8,779 bases of DNA from Mailhella sp. (GCA_017411945.1 JAFQPD010000110.1:1-8779); one strand, 5' to 3'. Counted from the first letter of the stretch, positions 1 to 6,923 are shown. The notes: a model not told the origin generated them from the letters alone. Made by a program: numbers and translations.

Positions 1-452
1 AACAGGCCAAGGAAGCCCTGCTCTGCTCCGAATGCGGCATCTGCGAAAAGTTCGCCTGCCCCATGGGCGTCTCCCCCCGCGAAGTCAACGCTCAGATCAA
101 GCGCGTCCTCATGCAGAACGGCGTGAAGTGGGTGGCCACCGGTACTCCCGAAGCCAGCGAATTCCGTGAAGAACGCCGCGTGCCTACTTCCCGCCTGATC
201 CAGCGCCTCGACATCGTTGAATTCGACACCCATCCTTCCTATGTGGGCGAATTCACTCCCGGCACTGTGCGCATCCCGCTCCGCCAGCATATCGGCGCTC
301 CTGCCGAATGCGTGGTCAGCGTTGGCCAGCATGTGCAGTGCGGCGACCTTATCGGCGAGATCCCGGATAAGGCCATGGGTGCTAGAGTGCACGCCAGCAT
401 CAGCGGCGTGGTCGAGTCCGTTGAAAACGGCATCATAACCATCAAGGCGTGA
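1..452 (+). CDS. pduS: PduS-like microcompartment electron-transfer protein (partial, C-terminal 149 residues)
   Basis: Only the C-terminal end is in the window; the reading frame is open from base 3 to the TGA at 450-452, so the ATG at 63 is an internal Met and not the start. The fragment opens with a 4Fe-4S ligand set C-x2-C-x2-C-x4-C-P (fragment residues 8-20). It ends in a glycine-rich barrel-sandwich-hybrid domain (about residues 78-149) of the RnfC type. In PduS this domain lies at the C-terminus, behind flavin-binding, SLBB and dicluster ferredoxin domains; in RnfC it is N-terminal, which argues against RnfC. PduS proteins are flavin/Fe-S oxidoreductases inside microcompartments. In Salmonella PduS reduces cobalamin for diol dehydratase, and relatives occur in other compartments, including glycyl-radical ones, where the acceptor is less clear. 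The next gene encodes its expected partner PduT. The stop codon overlaps the ribosome binding site of pduT (GAGGA, 451-455), which suggests coupled translation. Confidence 0.85.
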   Translation, partial: QAKEALLCSECGICEKFACPMGVSPREVNAQIKRVLMQNGVKWVATGTPEASEFREERRVPTSRLIQRLDIVEFDTHPSYVGEFTPGTVRIPLRQHIGAPAECVVSVGQHVQCGDLIGEIPDKAMGARVHASISGVVESVENGIITIKA

Positions 453-463
453 GGATATATTAG

Positions 464-1024
464 ATGAAACTTCGTACTATCGGCTGTGTTGAACTGAACA
501 GCATCAGCGCCGGCCTGCATGTTGCCGACGAAATGGTGAAGGCCGCCGAGGTCCAGCTCGTCCTCGCCCGCCCCACCTGCCCCGGTCGTTACCTCGTCAT
601 CGTCACCGGCGATACCGGTGCCGTGAAGAGCTCCGTTGAAGCCGGCCGCGCTATCGGCCGCGACATGGTGGTTGACTGGTTTGTCATCCCCTCCGTGCAT
701 GAAAGCGTCATCCCGGCCATGAACGGCACTGCCGTCTGCCCCCGCATCAATGCTCTCGGCTGCATCGAGACCTGCACCACTGCCTCCTGCATCATCGCTG
801 CCGATGCTGCCGCCAAGGCCGGTCAGGTCCAGCTCATCGAACTGCGTTTCGCTGCCGGTCTCGGCGGCAAGGCCTTCATCGTCATGACTGGCGAAGTCAG
901 CTCCGTGCGCGCTTCGGTGGACGCCGGCGTGGAAGTGGTCAACAGCGACGCTTCCGGCCCCGTGCTCAGCCATATCGTCATTCCTTCCCCCAGCGCCGAA
1001 CTCAAGGCACAGCTGCTGGGCTAA
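464..1024 (+). CDS. pduT: PduT-like tandem-BMC shell protein with 4Fe-4S pore cysteine
   Basis: A 186-residue protein made of two fused BMC domains (about residues 1-90 and 95-184), forming pseudohexameric trimers in the microcompartment shell. The first repeat starts RTIGCVEL and the second carries the usual hydrophobic alanine/glycine-rich BMC core. Cys39, in the motif RPTCPGRY, sits at the position of the PduT cysteine (Cys38 in the Citrobacter protein) whose three copies hold a 4Fe-4S cluster at the trimer axis. That cluster is thought to pass electrons across the shell or to exchange clusters. Other cysteines (8, 92, 100, 104, 109) are also present. The start is set by GAGGA at 451-455, eight bases before the ATG. 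Position directly after pduS matches the known PduS-PduT interaction, so a shared electron path is inferred. The length is normal for the family. Confidence 0.93.
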   Translation: MKLRTIGCVELNSISAGLHVADEMVKAAEVQLVLARPTCPGRYLVIVTGDTGAVKSSVEAGRAIGRDMVVDWFVIPSVHESVIPAMNGTAVCPRINALGCIETCTTASCIIAADAAAKAGQVQLIELRFAAGLGGKAFIVMTGEVSSVRASVDAGVEVVNSDASGPVLSHIVIPSPSAELKAQLLG

Positions 1025-1034
1025 AAGCCGATCC

Positions 1035-1070
1035 CGGGAGGAGCTTCCTGAACGCAGGAGGCTTCTCCCG
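1035..1070 (+). promoter_or_regulatory. Long intercistronic hairpin between pduT and pduU
   Basis: Bases 1035-1050 and 1055-1070 pair over 16 positions around a 4-base loop AACG. Two of the pairs are G-U wobbles when read as + strand RNA; on the - strand the same positions become A-C mismatches, so the structure is oriented as an RNA of the pdu transcript. It starts 10 bases after the pduT stop and ends 26 bases before the pduU start. Only a weak T-rich tail follows (ATTTCTTT), so it is not a strong terminator. An attenuator or an mRNA-processing or stability stem that sets shell-protein ratios is more likely. The function is inferred. Confidence 0.7.
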
Positions 1071-1096
1071 CCATATTTCTTTCCGAGGCCGAGCAT

Positions 1097-1456
1097 ATGG
1101 GCATTCTCAGCAACGAACCGAAGCAGCGCGTCATCCAGGAATACGTTCCCGGCAAACAGATCACGCTCGCCCATGTCATTGCCAGCCCCAACCGCGGCAT
1201 CTATATGAAGCTCGGCCTTGACGATGACGTGAGCGACGCTCTCGGCATCCTTACCATCACGCCCTCCGAAGGCGTCATCATCGCGGCTGATATCGCGACC
1301 AAGTCCGGCTCTGTCGATATCGGCTTCCTCGACCGCTTCGGCGGCTCTCTGCTCATCGTGGGCGATGTTTCCAGCGTGGAATCGGCTCTCAAAGCCGTCA
1401 TTTCCTATTTTGACGGCGTGCTCCATTACGCCTCTGTCGAGATGACTCGTTCCTGA
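1097..1456 (+). CDS. pduU: PduU/EutS-like circularly permuted BMC shell protein
   Basis: A 119-residue shell protein of the PduU/EutS type. The N-terminal stretch RVIQEYVPGKQITLAH (about residues 11-26) is typical of PduU; in known structures it forms a small beta-barrel that caps the hexamer pore. The permuted BMC fold follows, with the recognisable segments GILTITPSEG and IATKSGSVDIGFLDRFGG. The family is about 116 residues long, so this gene is full length. GAGG at 1085-1088 lies eight bases before the ATG. In Salmonella, PduU is a minor shell component and is reported to contact PduV. The pduV start is only one base beyond the stop here, so the pair is probably co-translated. The 72-base gap to pduT holds a strong hairpin that may lower expression of this gene relative to pduT. 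Confidence 0.93.
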   Translation: MGILSNEPKQRVIQEYVPGKQITLAHVIASPNRGIYMKLGLDDDVSDALGILTITPSEGVIIAADIATKSGSVDIGFLDRFGGSLLIVGDVSSVESALKAVISYFDGVLHYASVEMTRS

Positions 1457-1457
1457 C

Positions 1458-1886
1458 ATGCCCCGCGTCATGCTCATTGGCGAATGGCGTTCCGGTAAGA
1501 GCACGCTCATTCGCATCCTCTCCCGTTCCGATTATCGCCCTCGCAAAGTTTTTGCGGTGGATCACCATGGCGATTTTGTGAACACGCCCAGCGAGTTCCT
1601 TGAAAACCGCCGCTGGTATCCTGCGCTCATCACGGCATCTGCTCACTGCGATATTCTCATTTTCGTGCAGGATGCCACCCGCACGACGTGCCAGATAGCT
1701 CCCTCGCTTGACGCCATGTTCAATAGGAAAGTCATCGGTGTCATTACGAAGACGGACCTCCCGGAAGCAAATGTGGCCCGTGCAGAACGCTTTCTCCGCA
1801 ATGCCGGAGTGCGTGATATGTACGCGGTAAGCCTTGCTACGGGCGATGGAGTAGATGCGCTGAGGCAGGAGCTGGGTTTGGAATAA
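1458..1886 (+). CDS. pduV: PduV/EutP-family small GTPase-like protein
   Basis: A 142-residue Ras-fold protein of the EutP/PduV family. The P-loop is intact (G8-EWRS-GKST, residues 8-16) and a guanine-specificity motif TKTD is seen at 97-100, so nucleotide binding is likely. The segment HHGDFVNTPSEFLENR (residues 36-51) aligns with the DTPGE region of the family. Here the G3 motif reads NTPS instead of DTPG, losing the Mg-coordinating Asp and the Gly usually needed for hydrolysis. PduV is reported to associate with the compartment exterior and affect its movement or positioning; its biochemistry is poorly defined. The ATG is one base after the pduU stop, with no strong binding site, which fits translational re-initiation. 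It is the last gene of the operon; no pduW or pduX follows, unlike Salmonella. Confidence 0.88.
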   Translation: MPRVMLIGEWRSGKSTLIRILSRSDYRPRKVFAVDHHGDFVNTPSEFLENRRWYPALITASAHCDILIFVQDATRTTCQIAPSLDAMFNRKVIGVITKTDLPEANVARAERFLRNAGVRDMYAVSLATGDGVDALRQELGLE

Positions 1887-1920
1887 ACGGGCTTCGGAGG
1901 CCCTCTCCGGCAGACAGAAC

Positions 1921-1956
1921 AAGGCCGTTCTCACAGGGGAGCGGCCTTTTATATTT
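1921..1956 (+). terminator. Rho-independent terminator of the pdu operon
   Basis: Bases 1921-1931 pair with 1938-1948 (11 pairs, two of them G-U) around a 6-base loop, starting with AAGGCCG. The right arm runs into a T-rich tail (CTTTTATATTT). It starts 35 bases after the pduV stop, with a smaller 5-pair hairpin (1895-1909) between. Confidence 0.85.
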
Positions 1957-1991
1957 CCCGGCAAGAAGATCATCCTGGCAAGTTAAACGAA

Positions 1992-2025
1992 GAAAGCCGC
2001 TTCATCTGACGATGGAGCGGCTTTC
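1992..2025. terminator. Terminator between convergent pduV and pssA, probably bidirectional
   Basis: Bases 1992-2006 pair with 2011-2025 around a TGAC loop (15 positions). One pair is G-U on the + strand and an A-C mismatch on the - strand. On the - strand it lies 20 bases past the pssA stop and is followed by a T-rich run (CTTCGTTTAACTT), so it can end the rpmH-to-pssA transcript. On the + strand it backs up the pdu terminator, but its tail there is poor. Confidence 0.75.
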
Positions 2026-2044
2026 CTTATGCAACAGAAAATGC

Positions 2045-2824
2045 CTACTTGGAGGCCTTTGCGGCGGCTTTCGCGGCATCGGCGGCTTCAGGGTCGAAGA
2101 CCTTGCCCTGACGGCGCATATACAGAGTATAGGCAGGGCCGGAGATGATGTAGGCGATGAGCAGCAGGAAGAAGAAGAGGCGCGGCATGGAGAAGATCAT
2201 GCTGGCAACGAGCAGAGTGGCCACCATGGTCTGATAGGGGTGCGCCTTGACGAAGCCGAATTCCTTGAAGGAGAAGTAGCGCACGCGGCTCACCATGAGC
2301 AGGGGAGCAATGGCCGCTATCACCAGGGTGAGACCGGGCAGGATGGCTTCGAGGCAGGTCGGGTAATACGGCATGAACAGCACGAAGCAGGCCATGACGC
2401 AGCCGGAAGCCGGGCTGGGGAGTCCCACGAAGAAACGCTTCGAGGTGGTGGAAACACCCACGTTGAAGCGTGCAAGGCGAAGAGAGGCGCAGGCGCAGTA
2501 CAGGAAAGCGATGGCAAGGCCGAGGCGGCCGAAGTTATGCAGCTGCCAGGCGTAGGCGAGCATGCCGGGAGCTACGCCGAAGGCCACGTTGTCGGCGAGG
2601 GAATCGAGCTCCACGCCGAACTGCGAGGCAGTGCCAGTGAGGCGGGCGACTTTGCCGTCGCAGCCATCGAGCAGGGCACTGCAGAGGATGGCCCAGGCGG
2701 CCAGATCGAACTGCCCCTGGAAGGACAGGATGATGCTGTAGAAGGCGCAGAACAGGCTGCCGGTGGTGAAGAGGTTCGGCAGGATATAGAAGCCGCGTGC
2801 CACTGGTTTCTTCGGGTCGCGCAT
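2045..2824 (-). CDS. pssA: CDP-diacylglycerol--serine O-phosphatidyltransferase
   Basis: Makes phosphatidylserine from CDP-diacylglycerol and L-serine at the cytoplasmic membrane, the first committed step towards phosphatidylethanolamine. The 259-residue protein has the full CDP-alcohol phosphotransferase signature: D53, D56-G57, A60-R61, G70, D74 and D78 (spacing DxxDGxxAR-x8-GxxxDxxxD). Around and after it lie several hydrophobic membrane segments. The opening GFYILPNLFTTGSLFCAF is typical of the membrane-bound PssA of Gram-positive and many non-enteric bacteria, not the peripheral E. coli enzyme. The C-terminus is alanine/lysine-rich. The start has GAGG in the right place upstream (in 2830-2833) and follows the psd stop by 12 bases. 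The product is the substrate of Psd, encoded immediately upstream. It is the last gene of the operon. Confidence 0.93.
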   Translation of the reverse strand: MRDPKKPVARGFYILPNLFTTGSLFCAFYSIILSFQGQFDLAAWAILCSALLDGCDGKVARLTGTASQFGVELDSLADNVAFGVAPGMLAYAWQLHNFGRLGLAIAFLYCACASLRLARFNVGVSTTSKRFFVGLPSPASGCVMACFVLFMPYYPTCLEAILPGLTLVIAAIAPLLMVSRVRYFSFKEFGFVKAHPYQTMVATLLVASMIFSMPRLFFFLLLIAYIISGPAYTLYMRRQGKVFDPEAADAAKAAAKASK

Positions 2825-2836
2825 GTCTACCTCGCT

Positions 2837-3484
2837 TTAGTCGTCGGATTTCTTGGCAAGAATGGTCTGGCCTGCGAAGACCTGATCGCCGATGGAAACA
2901 GCAGGATTATAGTCTTCAGGAAGATAGACGTCAACGCGGGAACCGAAACGGATCATGCCGAAGCGCTGGCCGCGCTTGAGCTGGTCGCCCTGTTCGGCAT
3001 GGGGAACGATGCGGCGGGCGATGAGGCCGGCTATCTGTACGAAGGTCCAGTCAGCTCCCTTTTCGTCCTTCATCTGCCAGGCACAGCGTTCGTTGTCGGT
3101 GGAAGCCTTGTCCCAGGCGGCATTGAGGAATTTGCCCGGCCAGTAGCGCACGCCGGTCACAGTGCCGGACACAGGGGCGCGGTTAACGTGCACGCTGAAC
3201 ACGTTCATGAAGATGGAGACGCAGGTCTTGGTCTCGCCGTCCATGGGATCGACACGGGGCTCGATGCGGATGACCTTGCCGTCGGCAGGGCTCACGCCGA
3301 GGCCTTCTTCCTGGGGAACGACGCGTTCAGGGTCGCGGAAGAAGTGCACGGAGAACCAGAGAAGCACGAAGGCGACGAGAGTGACGGGCCACCAGCCGAG
3401 CACGGCGGTGAACAGAGTGAGGACGGTGAGAAGGCCGATGATAGGGGCTCCCTCAGGAGCGAGGCCGACGCTGGGCTTGTTCAT
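2837..3484 (-). CDS. psd: Phosphatidylserine decarboxylase (short, pyruvoyl-dependent type)
   Basis: Decarboxylates phosphatidylserine to phosphatidylethanolamine. The 215-residue protein has a hydrophobic N-terminal membrane segment (about 13-48). A likely catalytic triad is visible: D68 in PADGKV, H99 in VHVNR and S182 in RFGSRVDVYLP. Cleavage before the Ser of this FGS site (LGST in E. coli) yields the pyruvoyl cofactor and splits the proenzyme into a large beta and a small alpha chain of about 34 residues. The frame is open to an ATG at 3586, but that start would overlap jag. The ATG at 3484 has a strong AAGGAG six bases upstream and gives the normal length of the short Psd class. It sits 73 bases after jag and 12 bases before pssA. 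The triad assignment is by motif position. Confidence 0.93.
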   Translation of the reverse strand: MNKPSVGLAPEGAPIIGLLTVLTLFTAVLGWWPVTLVAFVLLWFSVHFFRDPERVVPQEEGLGVSPADGKVIRIEPRVDPMDGETKTCVSIFMNVFSVHVNRAPVSGTVTGVRYWPGKFLNAAWDKASTDNERCAWQMKDEKGADWTFVQIAGLIARRIVPHAEQGDQLKRGQRFGMIRFGSRVDVYLPEDYNPAVSIGDQVFAGQTILAKKSDD

Positions 3485-3490
3485 TCGGGT

Positions 3491-3496
3491 CTCCTT
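3491..3496 (-). promoter_or_regulatory. Ribosome binding site that fixes the psd start
   Basis: AAGGAG on the - strand, six bases before the ATG ending at 3484. It is one of the best matches in the operon and is why the longer upstream start, which would overlap jag, was not used. Confidence 0.8.
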
Positions 3497-3557
3497 GCCC
3501 GTATGGGCTTTGTAAGAGGCCCGCTCTGCGTACGGAACGCGGGGCGGGCCGGAGTTG

Positions 3558-4649
3558 CTAGTCTTTGCGCTTGAGTATGACCACATGCTTCAAAGCGCCT
3601 TCGCCGGAACTCCGGGTCTGCACTTCGGGGTCATTCTGAAGGGCCAGATGGATGACGCGGCGCTGGTAGGCACTGAGGGGGCGGGTGGTCTGCACCTTGC
3701 CGGTGGCCTTCACCTTCTCGGCGAGGGAGAGAGCCAGTTCCTGCAGGCGGGAATCCTGACGGACATGATAGTCGCCGGCATCCACCTGTACGCGGACCTG
3801 AGAGCCCATGGCACGAGTGATCATGCGGGAAGCCAGGTACTGCACAGCGGCAAGGTTCTGGCCGTCGCGGCCTATGAGCAGACCGGTATCTTCGCTCTTC
3901 ACGGAAACCTGGACGCGGTCTTCGCCGACCTCGATGCTGAGTTCGACGTCTTCCACGGGCATGTCGAGTATGGGAGCGACTAGGGTGCTGATGACTGTGC
4001 GCACAGTGCCAGAGAGCATGTCCTGATCCAGCTCGGACAGAGGGATGCGGGGCAGGGTGCTTTCCATATCGGAGCCGTCGTCGACGCGTTCAGCCTTTTC
4101 GGCCTTTTCCGACTTCTCTTCACGAGGGGCGGATTCTCGGCGGGGCTGACGCGGCTGGCGTTCCTTGCGTCCGCGGCGTCCGCGGGCAGATTCGCCTTCT
4201 TCTGCGGGTTCATTCTTGTCCGCATCGGCGCTGGATGCGGACTCCGCCGGAGCAGGTTCGACAGCGGGAGCCGCGGGCTCGGCAGAGAAAGCTTCTACCT
4301 TTTCGAGCACAGGGCTTTCGAGCTTCATCTCGCCGGATTCTGCAGGCTGATCCTGCTCGACGCAGACAGGCGCGGCTTCTTCCGGCTTTTCGCGGCGGCG
4401 GTCCTTGCGGCTGCGGCGACCTTCGCGTTCGGCTTTGGGGGAGGAGAAGCCAAGCTGCATGAAATCCGGCAGGGTGGCGAGGCGCGCGTGGATCTTGGCC
4501 TTGCGCGCTCCCACTATGCCGAAGATGCCGGTCTTGGCGTCTTCGATGATATCGATTTCAAGTTTTTCTCTGGGGACGTCATAGTAGGCGCAGGCTTCCG
4601 CAATGGCGGCATCCAGCGTCTTCCCCAGGAATTCTTTGGAGTCGTTCAT
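3558..4649 (-). CDS. jag: Jag/KhpB RNA-binding protein with long charged linker
   Basis: A 363-residue protein with three recognisable parts. Residues 1-57 form the Jag-N domain, including the IFGIVGARKAKI segment. Residues about 225-290 form a KH domain with the GxxG loop G260-R-D-G263. Residues about 297-361 form an R3H domain with R330-x3-H334. Jag/KhpB binds RNA, in Gram-positives together with KhpA, and is linked there to cell division and elongation and to sporulation. Its gene classically lies next to yidC. The linker between Jag-N and KH (about 58-205) is low-complexity, with Ala/Pro/Glu-rich and Arg/Lys-rich blocks, and is probably disordered. It makes the protein much longer than the roughly 200-residue Bacillus form. 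The start overlaps nothing and lies 12 bases after the yidC stop, with a weak AGGT binding site. Confidence 0.92.
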   Translation of the reverse strand: MNDSKEFLGKTLDAAIAEACAYYDVPREKLEIDIIEDAKTGIFGIVGARKAKIHARLATLPDFMQLGFSSPKAEREGRRSRKDRRREKPEEAAPVCVEQDQPAESGEMKLESPVLEKVEAFSAEPAAPAVEPAPAESASSADADKNEPAEEGESARGRRGRKERQPRQPRRESAPREEKSEKAEKAERVDDGSDMESTLPRIPLSELDQDMLSGTVRTVISTLVAPILDMPVEDVELSIEVGEDRVQVSVKSEDTGLLIGRDGQNLAAVQYLASRMITRAMGSQVRVQVDAGDYHVRQDSRLQELALSLAEKVKATGKVQTTRPLSAYQRRVIHLALQNDPEVQTRSSGEGALKHVVILKRKD

Positions 4650-4661
4650 ATTGCCGACCTG

Positions 4662-6266
4662 CTACTTGTTGCGCAGGGTCCAGGCCTGCTGGGCGATGGA
4701 CAGCACGTTGTTGCAGAGCCAGTAAAGCACGAGGCCGGAGGGGAAGTTGATGAACATCACGGTGAAGACCACGGGCATGATCATCATGATCTTGCGCTGC
4801 TGCGGGTCGCCCATGGCGGGGCTGAGCCACTGCTGCAGGAACATGGTGGCGCCCATCACCAGGGGAGTGATGTAGAAGGGGTCCTTCACGGAAAGGTCGG
4901 CCAGCCAGAGCAGGTCGGTGCCGGGAAGGTAGGTGATGAAGGAGGCGTGGCGCAGTTCGATGCAGTTCAGGAGGGCCTGATACAGGGCCACGAACACGGG
5001 GAGCTGGACGAGGATGGGCAGGCAGCCGCCCATGGGATTGACGCCGTAGGTCTTGTACAGCTGCATCACTTCGCGCTGCATGGCCTGCTTGTCGTCCTTA
5101 TACTTCTCCTGGATCTGCTTCATCATGGGCTGGAGCTGCTTCATCTTCTCCATGGACTTGAAGCTCTTGCGGGAGAGAGGCCAGAAGACGACCTTGATGA
5201 GGATGGTCAGGGCGATGATGGCGAAGCCCCAGTTGCCCATGTAGGCCTGCATCCATTCGAGGAGCTTCAGCATGGGAATGGCAATGAAGCTGAAGATGCC
5301 GAGGTCCACAGAGGAAGAAAGGTCGTTGGGGGCAGAGGCGAGCAGGTCGCGGGTCTTGGGGCCGATCCACCAGCTGGCCTTGAGCTCAGCGGGCTTGCCG
5401 GCTTCGAGCTTCACGTCCTGCATTTCCACAGCGCCGCGCCACACGCCGCCTTCGTTGATGCGGCCCTTGAACACGGCGGTGCGGCCCTGTTCGGGGAGCA
5501 CGGCGGAAAGGAAGTAGTTGCTCATGAGGCCGGCCCAGTAGATCTCGCCGCTCTGCATGACGCCCTGCTTGGTGAGGTCTTCCACGTCGCCGTCGTAGTC
5601 GAGCTTGCCCTTGATGTTCCACGCCATGTTCATCATGTCGTAGTTGCTTTCGCTGCTGAGGTCAGTAGCTCCGAGGCTGTAGCTCACGCGGGCGGAAGGG
5701 TTGCCCTGAGGATCGATGAGGGTGACCTTCTCATCCATGAGGTAGGTGTCGGCATGGAAGGTGATGTCGCGCTGGATGCGGACGCCGTTGAGGTCGCCGA
5801 GGAAGGTGAGGGTGGCGGTGCCGTTTTCAAGCTTCACATCAGAGCCGCTGAAGCTCCACTGGCCCATGTTCCAGGAAGGCTGGCCGTTCACGAGCAGGCC
5901 CATGGGAGCCACGGTAGCGGCGGCAGGGGAGACCATGTTGTAGTAGTCGGAACCGGGAACGATGGAGGAGTCGTACTTCTTCAGCTTGAAGGACTGGAGC
6001 ACGCCGCCGCCGGAGTGGAAAACGGCTTCGTAGAGGGGGGTGTCCACATGCACTTCGCGGCCTTCGGAGGGCACGAACTGGGCGATGGGAGCGATGGGCT
6101 TGACTTCGGCGGGCTTGGCTTCTTCGGCGGGAGCGGCGGCCTGCTGTTCGGTCACGGCAGTGACGGGGGTGGGCTCTATCCAGCCCATGTGTTCGGCAAA
6201 GACCTGCCAGCCGAACATGATGGTGACAGCGAGGACGATAGCGAGAATGAGGCGACGGTTATCCAT
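4662..6266 (-). CDS. yidC: Membrane protein insertase YidC (Gram-negative type)
   Basis: Inserts and folds membrane proteins, alone or with SecYEG. The 534-residue protein has the Gram-negative layout. An N-terminal membrane anchor starts MDNRRLILAIVLAV (about 5-24). A Pro/Ala linker follows, then a large periplasmic domain (about 60-320), then the conserved five-helix core. The core carries GNWGFAIIALTILIK (344-358), the cytoplasmic helical hairpin (about 370-408), NPMGGCLPILVQLPVF (410-425) and FPSGLVLYW (508-516). Aligned by eye with E. coli, the groove Arg (R366 there) corresponds to Lys358. The start has AGGA five bases upstream and overlaps the end of yidD by 8 bases. Unlike E. coli the protein ends soon after the last helix, at LRNK, with only a short tail. 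Confidence 0.96.
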   Translation of the reverse strand: MDNRRLILAIVLAVTIMFGWQVFAEHMGWIEPTPVTAVTEQQAAAPAEEAKPAEVKPIAPIAQFVPSEGREVHVDTPLYEAVFHSGGGVLQSFKLKKYDSSIVPGSDYYNMVSPAAATVAPMGLLVNGQPSWNMGQWSFSGSDVKLENGTATLTFLGDLNGVRIQRDITFHADTYLMDEKVTLIDPQGNPSARVSYSLGATDLSSESNYDMMNMAWNIKGKLDYDGDVEDLTKQGVMQSGEIYWAGLMSNYFLSAVLPEQGRTAVFKGRINEGGVWRGAVEMQDVKLEAGKPAELKASWWIGPKTRDLLASAPNDLSSSVDLGIFSFIAIPMLKLLEWMQAYMGNWGFAIIALTILIKVVFWPLSRKSFKSMEKMKQLQPMMKQIQEKYKDDKQAMQREVMQLYKTYGVNPMGGCLPILVQLPVFVALYQALLNCIELRHASFITYLPGTDLLWLADLSVKDPFYITPLVMGATMFLQQWLSPAMGDPQQRKIMMIMPVVFTVMFINFPSGLVLYWLCNNVLSIAQQAWTLRNK

Positions 6267-6531
6267 GACGTTCCTGAGAGTCTGCTTTCGCAGAGGGATG
6301 AGCGTTGGAGAGGGGGGGCACAGGATCGAATCCGCCCGGATTGCCCGGGTGGCAGCGCAGGATGCGCCGAAAACCGAGCCACAGGCCTTTTACGGGGCCA
6401 TGTACCTCGATAGCTTCAATGGCGTAGGTGGAACAGGAAGGGTAGAAACGGCAGCAGGGCGGGTACAGCGGCGAGATGCAGCGCTTGTAGAACCGTATGG
6501 GCAGGATGAGGAGCCGCTGTGCGAGAGTCAT
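6259..6531 (-). CDS. yidD: YidD membrane protein insertion efficiency factor
   Basis: A 90-residue YidD-family protein, a small peripheral membrane factor that helps YidC-dependent insertion. Visible family marks are the amphipathic N-terminus, RFYPSCSTYAIEAIEVHG (28-45), and RCHPGNPGGFDPVP (59-72). Cys residues at 18, 26, 27, 33 and 60 include the conserved ones. The C-terminal 18 residues are variable and hydrophilic. The start ATG overlaps the rnpA stop as ATGA, and its own stop lies 8 bases inside yidC, so rnpA-yidD-yidC are likely translationally coupled. Confidence 0.95.
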   Translation of the reverse strand: MTLAQRLLILPIRFYKRCISPLYPPCCRFYPSCSTYAIEAIEVHGPVKGLWLGFRRILRCHPGNPGGFDPVPPLSNAHPSAKADSQERHG

Positions 6532-6923
6532 GCCGCGCCCTCCGTGGGATTGGCGGCGGGGGTCTCCGCGGAAGAAGGGGCGGAGAGCTCGCCGAAGAGC
6601 GGCAGAAGTTCGGATTCGGCGAGAGCGAGGCAGAACTTGTCGGCACGCAGATGCTTCTTGGGCGTGACGACGATGTCCATGCAGGGCATCTCATGCTGAT
6701 GCAGGCGGAAGAAGGCGCGCAGGACTCGCTTTATGCGGTTCCTGGCAACGGCATTTCCGCATTTTTTGGTCACAGCAAGACCAAGACGCCCGTTTCCGAG
6801 TTCTTCGGAGCTGCGGGCGAATACGACGAAATACTTCGTGTAGCGGCGTTCACCTCCGTCGTAGCAGGCGGTATACTCCGCCCGACGGGTGATGCGCCGT
6901 TCTCTGGGCCAGGTCAGTGACAC
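6528..6923 (-). CDS. rnpA: Ribonuclease P protein component
   Basis: The basic protein subunit of RNase P, which matures tRNA 5' ends with the RnpB RNA (not in this window). The 131-residue sequence has the family core RLGLAVTKKCGNAVARNRIK (residues 46-65), containing the RNR box at 61-63, after an aromatic strand YFVVFAR. The start is taken as GTG at 6921-6923, with AGGA seven bases upstream; no ATG gives a full-length family product. The last 20 or so residues (from SAPSSAE) are an Ala/Pro-rich extension outside the conserved fold. It follows rpmH after a 127-base gap containing a hairpin and overlaps yidD by 4 bases. Confidence 0.95.
   Translation of the reverse strand: MSLTWPRERRITRRAEYTACYDGGERRYTKYFVVFARSSEELGNGRLGLAVTKKCGNAVARNRIKRVLRAFFRLHQHEMPCMDIVVTPKKHLRADKFCLALAESELLPLFGELSAPSSAETPAANPTEGAA

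Noticed and set aside
239..1516. 425-codon open frame on the - strand, opposite pduS-pduT-pduU
   Set aside because: Asp/Gly/Ala/His-rich shadow sequence. The + strand frames match BMC shell proteins along their entire lengths.
2012..3574. 520-codon open frame on the + strand, antisense to pssA and psd
   Set aside because: Same Gly/His/Glu/Ala-rich shadow composition, and it starts inside the terminator hairpin. PssA and Psd motifs on the - strand are unambiguous.
3485..3586. N-terminal extension of Psd by 34 residues
   Set aside because: The extension would overlap the jag gene, has no ribosome binding site and is not typical of the family. The ATG at 3484 has a strong AAGGAG.
4488..6413. 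641-codon open frame on the + strand, antisense to yidC and jag
   Set aside because: Its product is a His/Gly/Glu/Asp/Val-rich low-complexity sequence with no recognisable domain, as expected when GC-rich codons of a real gene are read on the opposite strand. The - strand genes have clear family motifs.
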